From assembly GCF_002115805.1 (NCBI RefSeq), contig NZ_JFKC01000020.1:1-64000 (forward strand): a stretch of 64,000 nt of DNA. The letters run 5' to 3'. The notes under the pieces were generated by a model, which saw nothing but the letters and a program-made list of their open reading frames with translations, searched no databases and had not been told where the DNA came from. The translations under genes and the position numbers were made by a program. This stretch comes from Marivita geojedonensis (GTDB taxonomy: Bacteria; Pseudomonadota; Alphaproteobacteria; Rhodobacterales; Rhodobacteraceae). Positions 25,579 through 34,716 of the stretch are shown piece by piece (position 1 is the first letter of the stretch; every line of letters starts with the position of its first letter).

Positions 25579-26400
25579 TCAAAGCTCCTGAACCTGCATC
25601 TCCCGTGCCACTGCCATGCCCAGCGCATAAGAGATATCGTCGTACATCTTGTTGAACCCGGCAAACAGCGCTCGGTTCAGCGCGCGGCCCGGATCGGTCT
25701 GCGACAGCTCGGTATAGCTCTCCACCACGCCGTCTTCGAGTGGACGGTACGCCATCAGCAGAAAGGCGAAAACCCATTCCCGCGTATCGGCCCGCGTCTC
25801 CTCTTCAGAGGACCAGACTTCGGTCAGAATGTCCGCCTCCGACATCTGCAGCGCGCCGCCATCGACGAGACCCAGATAGAACATGTAGTTGGCGTTCAGC
25901 GCGCCCACGAGGTTGGCTTCGATCAGATCATTGGTCTCTACGAAATCCGAAATCGCGGCGAGTTCCCGTGAGTCGCCGCCTTCCAAGTCACGAAACGCGG
26001 CGCGCGCGGCATCCTCGATTTCCTGTTCGCGCATTGCGTCGCGCGCGCTGAGTTCGAGGCTGACAATCTGTTGCCCGGTGGGCGACTCGAAAAACGCAAG
26101 CAGGGGATCGGTTTCGGCATCTCCGAACTCGGCTGCGAACACCTCGCGCACCGTCGCCAACATGCGCTCTTCGTCATAAATCCGGTCGATCGTCGACTGC
26201 CAGCCCGCCGTACCGCCGCCGGGCACCATGTCCTCGGCCAGCGTATCGCCGTATTCGAGGCCTTCCGCCCGCATCAATTCCACGATCCGGGGCACGCCAA
26301 GCGCATCAAGAAGATCATTGGCCGGCGTCGCATAGGCGGGCAAGGACCACGAGGTCACTGCAATCGCCGTCGCCGCTGCCGCCACCATTTTCCGGATCAT
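25579..26400 (-). CDS. Exported DUF2059 protein
   Basis: This 273-residue protein has a signal peptide (MIRKMVAAAATAIAVTSWSL, cleavage near PAYA) and two similar helical halves with the DUF2059 pattern: YDEERMLATVREVFAAEFGD, then LLAFFESPTGQQIVSLELSA, which carries the family's Phe-X-Ser-Pro-X-Gly motif. Function of the family is unknown; members are periplasmic and may bind partners through helical repeats. It is a single-gene unit between tRNA-Ser and rplU. Confidence 0.85.
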   Translation of the reverse strand: MIRKMVAAAATAIAVTSWSLPAYATPANDLLDALGVPRIVELMRAEGLEYGDTLAEDMVPGGGTAGWQSTIDRIYDEERMLATVREVFAAEFGDAETDPLLAFFESPTGQQIVSLELSARDAMREQEIEDAARAAFRDLEGGDSRELAAISDFVETNDLIEANLVGALNANYMFYLGLVDGGALQMSEADILTEVWSSEEETRADTREWVFAFLLMAYRPLEDGVVESYTELSQTDPGRALNRALFAGFNKMYDDISYALGMAVAREMQVQEL

Positions 26401-26548
26401 GTCGGATCTCCCCGTTTGCCTGATCCATACCTATGACGCGGCCGCAGCAATTCCAACCCGGACCGCTGTGACGGCTTCGTGACGGATTGCATGAAATAGA
26501 GGTTGCGCCCGTCTGAAGCAAAAGCTAAACGCCCCTCCAGACCCCCGC

Positions 26549-26638
26549 GGAGAGGTGCCGGAGTGGTCGAACGGGGCGGTCTCGAAAACCGTTGTGGGCG
26601 CAAGTCCACCCAGGGTTCGAATCCCTGTCTCTCCGCCA
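26549..26638 (+). tRNA. tRNA-Ser (CGA)
   Basis: The 90-base sequence folds as a class II tRNA: acceptor GGAGAGG paired with the CTCTCC end, a D-arm (GCCGGAGTGGTCGAACGGGGC), an anticodon loop CTCGAAA giving anticodon CGA, a long variable arm (TGTGGGCGCAAGTCCACCC), T-arm GGGTTCGAATCCC, discriminator G and an encoded CCA. The class II arm and the G discriminator fit serine. Confidence 0.97.
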
Positions 26639-26760
26639 CTATCCATCCCAATCGCCCCATCGTTGGACGGCTCTGAAACAGCGGCAATCCGGCTTTTCTG
26701 CTGCGACTGTCCGTGTATCCTCACTGACGGCAGTCCGAGATAAAGGAAGGAGCACCGGCG

Positions 26761-28413
26761 ATGGCGGATCACCCGAATGTTCTGTGGATCATGGCCGACC
26801 AGCTCCGGTTCGATTACCTGAGTTGCTATGGCCACCCCCATCTGCACACGCCGCATATCGACGCGCTTGCGGCACGAGGGGTCCGCTTCACCAATGCCTA
26901 TGTGCAGTCTCCCGTTTGCGGACCGTCGAGGATGTCGGCCTATACCGGGCGATACGTCCGTTCGCACGGATCAACATGGAACGGCATGCCCCTGCGGGTG
27001 GGCGAGCCGACACTCGGTGACCATCTGAGGGCTGCCGGAGCACGGGCGGTTCTGGTGGGCAAGACCCATATGGCCGCAGACGCCGAAGGCATGGCGTGGC
27101 TGGGCATCGATCCCAAGAGCGAAATCGGCGTGCGGGTCTCGGAATGTGGGTTTGAGCCGTTCGAGCGCGACGACGGTCTGCATCCCAACAGTCCCCGACA
27201 GGGCTGGTCCGCCTATGACGATTATCTGGTTGCGCAGGGGTTCTGCTCGGACAACCCGTGGGAGGATTTCGCCAATTCCGGTGTCAGTGACAGCGGAGAA
27301 CGCCTGTCGGCCTGGCTCCTGAAAAATTCGCGTCTGCCGGCGAACGTGCCGGAGGAACACTCGGAAACCGCCTACATGACAAACCGGGCGATGGATTTCA
27401 TGCGTGAGGCGCGCTCGGATGGTCGCCCGTGGATGTGTCACCTCTCCTACATCAAACCGCACTGGCCCTATATCGTGCCCGCCCCGTATCATGCGATGTA
27501 CGACGAGACCCATATCGTTCCGCCAGTCCGGTCCGGTTCGGAGCGCGAGACCGATCACCCGCTGATGCAGGCCTATCTGGCGGCGCGAGTTTCCCAAAGC
27601 TTTTCGCGCGACCACGTCCGGGAGACAGTCATCCCAGCCTATATGGGGCTGATCAAACAGTTGGATGACAACCTTGGCAGGCTTTTTGCCTGGATGGATG
27701 AGACGGGTCTGAGCAAGTCGACGATTGTCGCCTTTACGTCGGATCACGGTGATTACATGGGCGACCACTGGATGGGGGACAAGGATTTCTATCACGAGAT
27801 GGCGGTCAAGGTGCCGTTGATCATCCATGATCCCCGCCCGGACGCCGACAGCACGCGCGGGAACACTTCGGAGGCGCTGGTTGAGATGATCGACCTCGCC
27901 CCGACCTTCATGGCGGCGTTGGGCTGTCCCGCCAAACCGCACGTCATCGAGGGACGGGATCTCACGCCCCTGCTGCACCGTACCGATGGATTTTCGCGGC
28001 GCTACGCGATCAGCGAACACGATTATCACTGGTCCGAGATGGCCCGGCAATTGAAACAGCCGCAGGATCAGGCGCATACGACGATGATCTTTGACGGGCG
28101 CTGGAAATTCATCCGCTGCGAGGGTTTCCGGCCCGTTCTCTTCGACCTGGAAACCGATCCGCAGGAACTGAAGGATCTGGGAGCGTCCGAAGAGGATGCG
28201 CATATCGCCGTCCGCGCACGGATGGAACGGGCGCTTCTTGACTGGGCTACACGGCATCACACCCGGATCACGGCAACACCCGAGCTTCTTGAGCGGCAGA
28301 AACTGGCGACCGAAGAAGGCATCCTGATCGGGTTCTGGGACGAGGAAGAGTTCGAAAACGTCACCGGCTTTCCGTTTTCGAGCCTCACACCACAGGGCAA
28401 ACCCAAAGACTGA
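26761..28413 (+). CDS. Sulfatase/phosphonate monoester hydrolase-like enzyme
   Basis: This 550-residue alkaline-phosphatase-superfamily hydrolase starts with PNVLWIMADQLRFDYLSCYG (metal-binding Asp) and carries the formylglycine motif CGPSR near residue 53, then GKTHMAADAE and FTSDHGDYMGDH with the second metal set. The segment APYHAMYDETHIVPP...HPLMQAYL resembles the phosphonate monoester hydrolase/phosphodiesterase branch more than aryl- or choline sulfatases. Substrate is therefore open: sulfate, phosphodiester or phosphonate esters. It lacks a signal peptide and is cytosolic. It lies directly downstream of tRNA-Ser and 82 bases before a cytochrome c gene. Confidence 0.85.
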   Translation: MADHPNVLWIMADQLRFDYLSCYGHPHLHTPHIDALAARGVRFTNAYVQSPVCGPSRMSAYTGRYVRSHGSTWNGMPLRVGEPTLGDHLRAAGARAVLVGKTHMAADAEGMAWLGIDPKSEIGVRVSECGFEPFERDDGLHPNSPRQGWSAYDDYLVAQGFCSDNPWEDFANSGVSDSGERLSAWLLKNSRLPANVPEEHSETAYMTNRAMDFMREARSDGRPWMCHLSYIKPHWPYIVPAPYHAMYDETHIVPPVRSGSERETDHPLMQAYLAARVSQSFSRDHVRETVIPAYMGLIKQLDDNLGRLFAWMDETGLSKSTIVAFTSDHGDYMGDHWMGDKDFYHEMAVKVPLIIHDPRPDADSTRGNTSEALVEMIDLAPTFMAALGCPAKPHVIEGRDLTPLLHRTDGFSRRYAISEHDYHWSEMARQLKQPQDQAHTTMIFDGRWKFIRCEGFRPVLFDLETDPQELKDLGASEEDAHIAVRARMERALLDWATRHHTRITATPELLERQKLATEEGILIGFWDEEEFENVTGFPFSSLTPQGKPKD

Positions 28414-28495
28414 TCGATCGAGGCGGCGCGGTTAATTCCTTTGCCGCCTGCCACCGCCCCGCGTATCATGAAGACAGACCAAGTCGGAGGGAGCC

Positions 28496-28816
28496 ATGAC
28501 GCTGCGCGCAAAACCCGTGATCGCCACGCTTGCAGGCGCGATGATGGCCTGTCCTCTCTGGGCACAGGATGCCAGCGTCTCCATGGGCCGGGATATCGCG
28601 GAGGAATACTGCTCTGCCTGCCATGACGTCGGTCCGGGCGGGCCATTCAAACTGGACCCGCCAAGCTTTGCCGCGATCGCCAGGTTCCGCTCAGAGGATC
28701 AGATCCGCGACCGGATCATCCGCCCCATTCACGATGACATGCCGCGATACACCGATTACATGATCGGCAACAACATCGAGGACATGGTGGCCTACATCCT
28801 CTCTTTGGAAGAATGA
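28496..28816 (+). CDS. Small periplasmic c-type cytochrome
   Basis: This 106-residue monoheme cytochrome has a signal peptide (MTLRAKPVIATLAGAMMACP, then LWAQ), the heme-attachment motif CSACH near residue 40, and a likely axial methionine in DDMPRYTD. The fold is a class I cytochrome c. ATG 28496 follows GGAGGGAG. It is convergent with the TDT transporter gene, whose stop lies eight bases away. Its position next to the sulfur module suggests, but does not prove, a role in electron transfer from sulfur oxidation. Confidence 0.9.
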   Translation: MTLRAKPVIATLAGAMMACPLWAQDASVSMGRDIAEEYCSACHDVGPGGPFKLDPPSFAAIARFRSEDQIRDRIIRPIHDDMPRYTDYMIGNNIEDMVAYILSLEE

Positions 28817-28823
28817 TCCAGCC

Positions 28824-29798
28824 TCATTCCGGCTTGCAGATCTCGCCGCGCCCAATCGCCAGGACCGTCCGCCAGACCAACCCGGCGATGATCATGCACA
28901 GCAACGCCAGCAACGCCCATCCAATCTCCGCAAAGACACCCGCGCCGGACAGTGCGGCATAGCGGAACGACGCAATCGTCATGGCAGCCATCGGGAAGGA
29001 CAGCGCCCAGAAGGAAAGCGCGAACGGCAGTTTCAGCAGGCTCGGGGCCTGAAGAAGAACAAGCGCCGTGAAGAACAGACCCAGGTTATAAAGCACGCGG
29101 GCCGGCGCATCGAGAACGCCGCCGTTCAGCTGCAGCCATGCGACGAAAGCCACCGCGGGCGGCGCAATCAAGATGGTCAGGGTCGGGCGCAGTTTGCCCG
29201 GAAGCGGATCGTGAAACACCAGCCGGTTGAACACCAGCGTCAGCAAGACGATCCAGAAAAGCACGCCCAGCGAAAAGAAGTACCAGCTTGCATCGACAAA
29301 TCCGAGCGACACTCCTGCAATCGGCGCCACCACGTTGCCCACCGCCGGGATGAACCAAGCCGGTGACATCTGCCCGACACCGAAGCCGCGATGGCTGATC
29401 CAACTGCTGACGATGGCAAGTGTCAGGATGGCCTGGAACACGGCCCCCACAACCCACACCCCGGACGCCAGCCCCGGCGCGGCGCCGCGCAGCGCAACGG
29501 CTGCGAGGAGCAGCGAAATGCTGATTGCGGGAAAGAAGGCAAGCTTGATGGGGTGGTTCCATTCTGCGGCAACGGCTGCGGGATGGCGCACCGCTTTGGC
29601 ACCGTAGAAACCAGCCTGCACCACAAAGACCACGGCAGCGAGTCCAGCGATGATCTGTCCGACCGCCTCGAACCCGGCAATTTCGAGCGCCAGCGAAGTT
29701 CCCATGAGCCCCATGACGGCGCTGAAGAACGCAACAGGGAAATGCTCCAGCCGGTTGTGCGGCACGGGCGCGCTTTGGTCGTGGGCGGTCTCTGTCAT
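28824..29798 (-). CDS. SLAC1/TDT family anion exporter
   Basis: This 324-residue membrane protein has about ten hydrophobic segments and the family opening NRLEHFPVAFFSAVMGLMG, with the pore-lining Phe and Gly pattern of TehA/SLAC1. Family members include tellurite resistance TehA, plant anion channel SLAC1 and the fungal sulfite pump SSU1. It is the last gene of a minus-strand run after SulP, SQR and persulfide dioxygenase, so export of sulfite, the toxic product of persulfide oxidation, is a reasonable inference. Confidence 0.85.
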   Translation of the reverse strand: MTETAHDQSAPVPHNRLEHFPVAFFSAVMGLMGTSLALEIAGFEAVGQIIAGLAAVVFVVQAGFYGAKAVRHPAAVAAEWNHPIKLAFFPAISISLLLAAVALRGAAPGLASGVWVVGAVFQAILTLAIVSSWISHRGFGVGQMSPAWFIPAVGNVVAPIAGVSLGFVDASWYFFSLGVLFWIVLLTLVFNRLVFHDPLPGKLRPTLTILIAPPAVAFVAWLQLNGGVLDAPARVLYNLGLFFTALVLLQAPSLLKLPFALSFWALSFPMAAMTIASFRYAALSGAGVFAEIGWALLALLCMIIAGLVWRTVLAIGRGEICKPE

Positions 29799-29840
29799 CT
29801 CTTGGTCCCTCTCGCGGCCCGGATGGGCACAGGTCTCAGA

Positions 29841-31580
29841 TTATTCGGCGGCGTTTTTCATCTCAGCGGATTTGGCAAGCGCCTTCCACGCGTCATATTG
29901 CGACAGGAACACATCGCCATTCAAATCCCGAAGGAAATGGGTCTGGTACAGACGGTCCATCACCGGGCCTTTGACCTCGGACAGGTGCAGCCCGATCCCC
30001 AGATCCGTCAGGCGGTGGTTGATGGATTCAAGGCTTTCTAGGGCCGAGAAATCCACCTCGTTCACCGCCGAGAACATCAGGATCACGTGCTTGATGGCAC
30101 AGCCATCCGAAACGCGGGACTGAATTAGATCCTCCAGGAACCGCGCGTTCACGAAATACAGGCTCTCATCGACCCGCAGACTCAGAACAGTCGGGTCGGT
30201 TGCAACCTTGTGGCGGTTGATGTTCCGGAAATGCTGGGTTCCCGGCACCAGACCGATCTCGGCCACGTGTGGGCGCGAGGTTTTGTAGAGGTGCAGCAAC
30301 ACTGAAATCCCGACACCCGAGGCCACACCGACCTCGACACCAAGTCCGAGCGTCAGCAGGATCGTTGCCGCCACGGCAATGAAATCGGCCTTGGAGTAGC
30401 CCCATGTCTTTTTCAGGATCGAGAAATCGACAAGGCTCAGAACAGCAACAACGATGGTTGCGGCAAGAGTCGCGGTCGGAAGGTAGTAAACCAACGGTGT
30501 CAATGCGACAGCTGCGATGGCCAGCCCGATGGCTGTAAACGCACCCGCGGCAGGCGTCTCGGCACCTGCGTCATAGTTCACGACCGACCGTGCAAACCCA
30601 CCCGTCACGGGGTACCCGCCGGTAAAGGCGGCACCAAGGTTGGCGGCACCGAGGCCAATCAGTTCCTGATCGGGATCGATTTTCTGACGCTTCTTTGCGG
30701 CCAGCGTCTGCGCCACGGAAACGGATTCCACAAATCCGATGATCGAAATCAGGATCGCAGGCATCATCAATTGACCGATCAGGTCGGGCGACAGCCCCGG
30801 CAAGGTGAAGGGGGGCAGCCCCTGTGGCACGTCACCGACGATCTTTACCCCCCGGTCGTCCAACCCGAAAAGCCACACCGACAGCGTGGTGACGGCTACT
30901 GCGGCCACCGGCCCGGCTTTTGTCAGCACATCCGCAAGAGTCGGTGACGCGCCAAGGCGGCGCAACATCGGCTTGAGACCTTTGCGCACCCAGAACAGGA
31001 ACGCCGTTGCCAACCCGCCAATGATCACCGTGATGATGTTGATCTCGCCAAGGTGCTCGCCCAGCGATGTCAGAAGCTGCGGCAGGGTATGACCATGCGC
31101 AGAAACGCCAAGCAGATGTTTCAGCTGGCTGAACGCAATGAGGATACCGGACGCGGTGATGAACCCGGCAATCACCGGATGGCTGAGAAAATTAGCGAGG
31201 AATCCAAGCCTCAGAATCCCCAGCAGAAGAAGGAATCCACCCGAAAGGAACGCAAGTGTCAGCGCGGCCACGGCATAGCCTGCCGTGCCCTGCTCGGCCA
31301 CCTGCCCCACGGCTGAGGCCGTCAGAAGCGACACCACGGCCACCGGCCCCACGGCAAGCGCCCGGCTGGTGCCGAAAATCGCATAGAGAATGATCGGAGC
31401 AATAGAGGCGTAAATCCCCGCCTCTGGCGGCAGACCGGCCAGCAGAGCATAGGCCAGCGACTGCGGGATCAGCATGATCGTTACGATCACCGCTGCGATC
31501 ATGTCATTGGAAAATGCGTTCCGGTCATAGGTCCGTCCCCAGTTGAGGATCGGGAAGTAACCGCGGAGATGATGGATCAT
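29841..31580 (-). CDS. SulP family inorganic anion transporter with STAS domain
   Basis: This 579-residue transporter has the SulP opening (FSNDMIAAVIVTIMLIPQSLAYALLAGLPPEAG is the conserved region; first helix near residue 28), about 12 membrane segments, the conserved GLGAANLGAAFTGGYPVTGGF region (about 300-320) and a cytoplasmic STAS domain from about residue 440. SulP proteins carry sulfate or bicarbonate. The position between the SQR fusion and the TDT gene points to sulfate or a related sulfur oxyanion. Direction cannot be told from sequence. Confidence 0.9.
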   Translation of the reverse strand: MIHHLRGYFPILNWGRTYDRNAFSNDMIAAVIVTIMLIPQSLAYALLAGLPPEAGIYASIAPIILYAIFGTSRALAVGPVAVVSLLTASAVGQVAEQGTAGYAVAALTLAFLSGGFLLLLGILRLGFLANFLSHPVIAGFITASGILIAFSQLKHLLGVSAHGHTLPQLLTSLGEHLGEINIITVIIGGLATAFLFWVRKGLKPMLRRLGASPTLADVLTKAGPVAAVAVTTLSVWLFGLDDRGVKIVGDVPQGLPPFTLPGLSPDLIGQLMMPAILISIIGFVESVSVAQTLAAKKRQKIDPDQELIGLGAANLGAAFTGGYPVTGGFARSVVNYDAGAETPAAGAFTAIGLAIAAVALTPLVYYLPTATLAATIVVAVLSLVDFSILKKTWGYSKADFIAVAATILLTLGLGVEVGVASGVGISVLLHLYKTSRPHVAEIGLVPGTQHFRNINRHKVATDPTVLSLRVDESLYFVNARFLEDLIQSRVSDGCAIKHVILMFSAVNEVDFSALESLESINHRLTDLGIGLHLSEVKGPVMDRLYQTHFLRDLNGDVFLSQYDAWKALAKSAEMKNAAE

Positions 31581-31666
31581 GTGTCTTCTCGAAAAGGTCG
31601 TGGACAGGACGGGACCGCCCTGCCCACGAGTGTGATGCGCGCCGGAGGGAGGCGTCGCATGTCAGG

Positions 31667-33346
31667 TTATTCAGCGGCGACCTTGACCTTCTCAGGCTTG
31701 GCCATCCATTCCTTGCCCTTGAGCATCGCCTTCCAGTAAATCGGCGGCAGGAGCTTTTCCTTGAGGAACCACGCCGCGCGCGACGGTTTGGTGCCGTCCA
31801 GCAGGTAGCTCGGGAAACTGGGCTTCAGCGCACCGCCGTAACCGAACTCTGCCAGTACGATCTTGCCACGTTCCACCGTCAGCGGGCATGACCCATAACC
31901 GTCATACTGCGAAACGGCAGACCGGCCACTGAGATCGGCCACGATGTTGTCGGCCACAGTCGGCGCCTGCTTGCGGGCGGCCGCTGCGGTTTTCGCATTG
32001 GGCGCGTTCATCACGTCCCCCAGCGACCAGATGTTGTCGTAGCGCGTATGGCGCAGCGTTGCCTGATCCACATCGACCCATCCCGCCGCGTCAGCAAGGG
32101 GCGACACCCGGATGAAGTCAGGTGCGGTCTGCGGCGGGCAGACATGCATCATGTCAAATTCCACCTCAACCGTGGTCGGTTCCGTATCCGGCGCGTTCAC
32201 GGCAAAGGTCGCCTTCTTCGCCGGGCCGTCGACCGCGATCAGGTTGTGGAAGAAGTTCAACTTTGCGTCGTACCGTTTCACATACTCCATCAACGCGGGA
32301 ACATAGTCCTTCACACCGAACAGGACGCCACCGGCATTCATGAACTGAATGTCGATGTTCTTGAGCACGCCGTTGCGGAGCCACGCATCGCCCGAAAGAT
32401 ACATCGCTTTCTGCGGCGCACCGGCACATTTGATCGGCATTGGCGGCTGTGTGAACAGCGCCCGGCCTTTCTTCAGGTTGTTGACCAGTTCCCAGGTATA
32501 AGGCGCGAGGTCGTACCGGTAATTTGACGTGACGCCGTTGCGCCCGAGGGTTTCCTCCAGTCCTTCGATCTTGCTCCAGTCCAGTTTCAGACCGGGGCAT
32601 ACGACAAGACGGTCGTATTTCACGACGCGACAGCCATCGAGGATCACGGCATCGTTCTCGGGTTCGAACGCCGCCACAGCGGATTTGATCCAGTGCACGC
32701 CCTGCGGGATCAACGATCCCATCGTCTTCGCGGTGTCCTGAGGCTTGAAGATGCCGCCACCCACCATGGTCCAGCCCGGCTGGTAATAGTGGATGTCCGC
32801 CGGGTCGATGATTGCCACCGAAAGGCCCGGCTTGCGGGCCTTGAGGCTGGCAGCCACTGAAACACCCCCTGCCCCGCCGCCGACGATCACCACGTCGAAC
32901 CTGGCATCTCCCGTCTCGGTCGGGGTCTTGCCGCCGTTCGCAATCCGACGCGCAACACCATTCATGTCATATCCGGCGGCGCGGGTGGCCCCCAGGATAT
33001 CGGACATCGGCAGCGACTTGGACTGGCTCAGCGACCAAAGCGTTGCAGACCGCGTTCCGGACCGGCAATAGGCCAGAACCGGCCCCGGCAGATCGCGCAG
33101 CGCGGCTCCGAAGGACTGGGCATCTTCGTCCAGCACCATGCCCGAGCGCACCGGAAGGTAGCGCATTTCGAGACCTGCTGCCTTCGCAGCAGCTTCGATT
33201 TCTTCGTGGGTCGGTTGATCCGCGCCTTCTCCGTCCGGCCGGTTGCAGATGATCGACCGGAACCCGGCATCTTTCAGCGCGGGAATGTCATCGGTCGTGA
33301 TCTGCGGGCTCACGGTGAGCGCATCGTTGATCTTGTTCAGTTGCAT
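31667..33346 (-). CDS. Fused phosphatase-like sulfur transferase domain + sulfide:quinone oxidoreductase-like
   Basis: Residues 1-115 form a TIGR01244/beta-lactamase-hydrolase-like domain with a Cys-X5-Arg loop (YCRSGTRS, Cys94). From about 150 an FAD/NAD-linked oxidoreductase follows, with VVIVGGGAGG near 152-161 and the two redox cysteines of the sulfide:quinone oxidoreductase type, VVCPGL (Cys250) and IKCAGAP (Cys307). SQR oxidises sulfide to persulfide and reduces quinone; the N-terminal domain could pass on the sulfane sulfur. I start at ATG 33346 (559 aa), which matches the family N-terminus and has AGGTGAG upstream. It lies in the operon with persulfide dioxygenase. Confidence 0.87.
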   Translation of the reverse strand: MQLNKINDALTVSPQITTDDIPALKDAGFRSIICNRPDGEGADQPTHEEIEAAAKAAGLEMRYLPVRSGMVLDEDAQSFGAALRDLPGPVLAYCRSGTRSATLWSLSQSKSLPMSDILGATRAAGYDMNGVARRIANGGKTPTETGDARFDVVIVGGGAGGVSVAASLKARKPGLSVAIIDPADIHYYQPGWTMVGGGIFKPQDTAKTMGSLIPQGVHWIKSAVAAFEPENDAVILDGCRVVKYDRLVVCPGLKLDWSKIEGLEETLGRNGVTSNYRYDLAPYTWELVNNLKKGRALFTQPPMPIKCAGAPQKAMYLSGDAWLRNGVLKNIDIQFMNAGGVLFGVKDYVPALMEYVKRYDAKLNFFHNLIAVDGPAKKATFAVNAPDTEPTTVEVEFDMMHVCPPQTAPDFIRVSPLADAAGWVDVDQATLRHTRYDNIWSLGDVMNAPNAKTAAAARKQAPTVADNIVADLSGRSAVSQYDGYGSCPLTVERGKIVLAEFGYGGALKPSFPSYLLDGTKPSRAAWFLKEKLLPPIYWKAMLKGKEWMAKPEKVKVAAE

Positions 33347-33413
33347 CGCGAAGGTCTCACCTGCTTGCATGGAAATCTGTGGCGGCACTGAGCCGCCACA
33401 TGGGATCACTGGC

Positions 33414-34298
33414 TCAGAGAGCGTTGACGGGCACTTTGAGCATCGGATTGCCGTCTTTGTCTTTCGGCACCTCACCCGCGCGCATGTTCACCTGAAGCGA
33501 GGGGATGATCAGCTTCGGCATGTCCAGCGTCGCATCGCGCTCTGTGCGGAACTTGACGAACTCTTCCTTCGTCTTGCCGCCGCCCACATGGATGTTGTGC
33601 GCCTTCTCTTCGCCCACGGTGGTTTCCCACTGAATATCGCGACCATTCGGACCGTAGTCATGGCACATGAACAGACGCATGTCGTCCGGCAGAGTCAGCA
33701 CCTTCTGGATGCTGTCATAGAGCGTTCCTGCATCGCCGCCGGGGAAATCGGCACGGGCCGAGCCACCGTCGGGCATGAACAACGTGTCGCCGACAAAGGC
33801 GGCATTGCCCATCACATGCACCATACAGGCCGGTGTGTGGCCGGGGGTGTAGATGGCAAAGGCGTCCATGTTGCCGATCTTGTAGGTGTCGCCATCTTCG
33901 AAAAGTTTGTCGAACTGGCTTCCGTCGCGCTGGAACTCGGTGCCTTCGTTGAAGATTTTGCCAAAGGTGTCCTGCACGACCATGATCTTGGAGCCGACGC
34001 CGATCTTTCCGCCCAGCTTGTCCTGAATGTAGGGCGCGGCCGACAGATGGTCGGCGTGGACATGGGTCTCGATGATCCATTCCAGCTTGAGCCCGCGCTC
34101 CTGGATTTCAGCGATCAGGGCATCGGCATGGTCGTAGGTGATCCGACCGGCGGCGTAATCGATGTCCATAACGCTGTCGACAATGGCGCAGGCGTCAGAC
34201 GTCGGGTCTTTCACGATGTAACTGATCGTGTTGGTGGCCTCATCGAAATGGGCCGAAACGTCGGGTGTGACGGACATGTTCACGGGATACTGTGTCAT
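33414..34298 (-). CDS. Persulfide dioxygenase-like MBL-fold protein
   Basis: This 294-residue protein belongs to the ETHE1/Blh branch of the metallo-beta-lactamase superfamily, which oxidises glutathione persulfide to sulfite with non-heme iron. The metal motif THVHADH lies at 78-84, followed by GHTPACMV and FVGDTLF and CHDYG (remaining ligands). The C-terminal extension with QWETTVGEEKAHNIHV is typical. It lies 67 bases before the SQR-fusion start, the same strand. ATG 34298 follows GGAGACACTC. Confidence 0.9.
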   Translation of the reverse strand: MTQYPVNMSVTPDVSAHFDEATNTISYIVKDPTSDACAIVDSVMDIDYAAGRITYDHADALIAEIQERGLKLEWIIETHVHADHLSAAPYIQDKLGGKIGVGSKIMVVQDTFGKIFNEGTEFQRDGSQFDKLFEDGDTYKIGNMDAFAIYTPGHTPACMVHVMGNAAFVGDTLFMPDGGSARADFPGGDAGTLYDSIQKVLTLPDDMRLFMCHDYGPNGRDIQWETTVGEEKAHNIHVGGGKTKEEFVKFRTERDATLDMPKLIIPSLQVNMRAGEVPKDKDGNPMLKVPVNAL

Positions 34299-34379
34299 GA
34301 GTGTCTCCTTGAATTCAGATATGTGTCAGGCCGACCGCCCGACCTTGGGGCTGAGCGACCTCGTGTCAGCTAGGACCGA

Positions 34380-34592
34380 TCAGGTGCGGCAGGTCTTGAT
34401 GCCAATGATCGAATAGAGCGGGCAAACGCGTACCGCTGCAACCACCAGCATCACGATGCCGATCAATGCAGCGCCGTATTTGAACAGCGCACCGTCAAAC
34501 AGCGGCAGTCCGCTCGCAAAAGCCAGATAGAGCAGGACCACGCCCAGAACAGCGCGCAGCGCCCGGTCAAGTGTTCCGACATTGGTTGTCAT
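34380..34592 (-). CDS. DUF2892 membrane protein
   Basis: This 70-residue protein has two membrane helices (LRAVLGVVLLYLAFASGLPLF and YGAALIGIVMLVVAAVRVCP) and ends with CPLYSIIGIKTC, a Cys pair typical of DUF2892, the membrane part of YgaP-type rhodaneses. Such proteins often accompany sulfur-transfer enzymes; they may move or hold sulfane sulfur at the membrane. It leads the structural part of the operon; ATG 34592 was chosen because the upstream frame is unlike the family. Confidence 0.88.
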   Translation of the reverse strand: MTTNVGTLDRALRAVLGVVLLYLAFASGLPLFDGALFKYGAALIGIVMLVVAAVRVCPLYSIIGIKTCRT

Positions 34593-34651
34593 TTCGGTTC
34601 CCTCCAGAATCAAATTTGACTCTGTGGTACGCCTTTGGACGCAACCCTTCA

Positions 34652-34664
34652 GTGATATTGTCAC
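34652..34664. promoter_or_regulatory. Candidate Crp/Fnr-type operator
   Basis: GTGATATTGTCAC is a GTGA-N5-TCAC inverted repeat located 60 bases upstream of the DUF2892 start and directly after the Crp/Fnr regulator gene. It resembles Crp/Fnr-family boxes (usually N6 spacing). It is the best visible site for control of the sulfur operon. Confidence 0.5.
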
Positions 34665-34716
34665 CTAACGCGAAAACAGGGCTCGCAGCTACCATTCTGT
34701 CGCAGGCAGAGGATGC

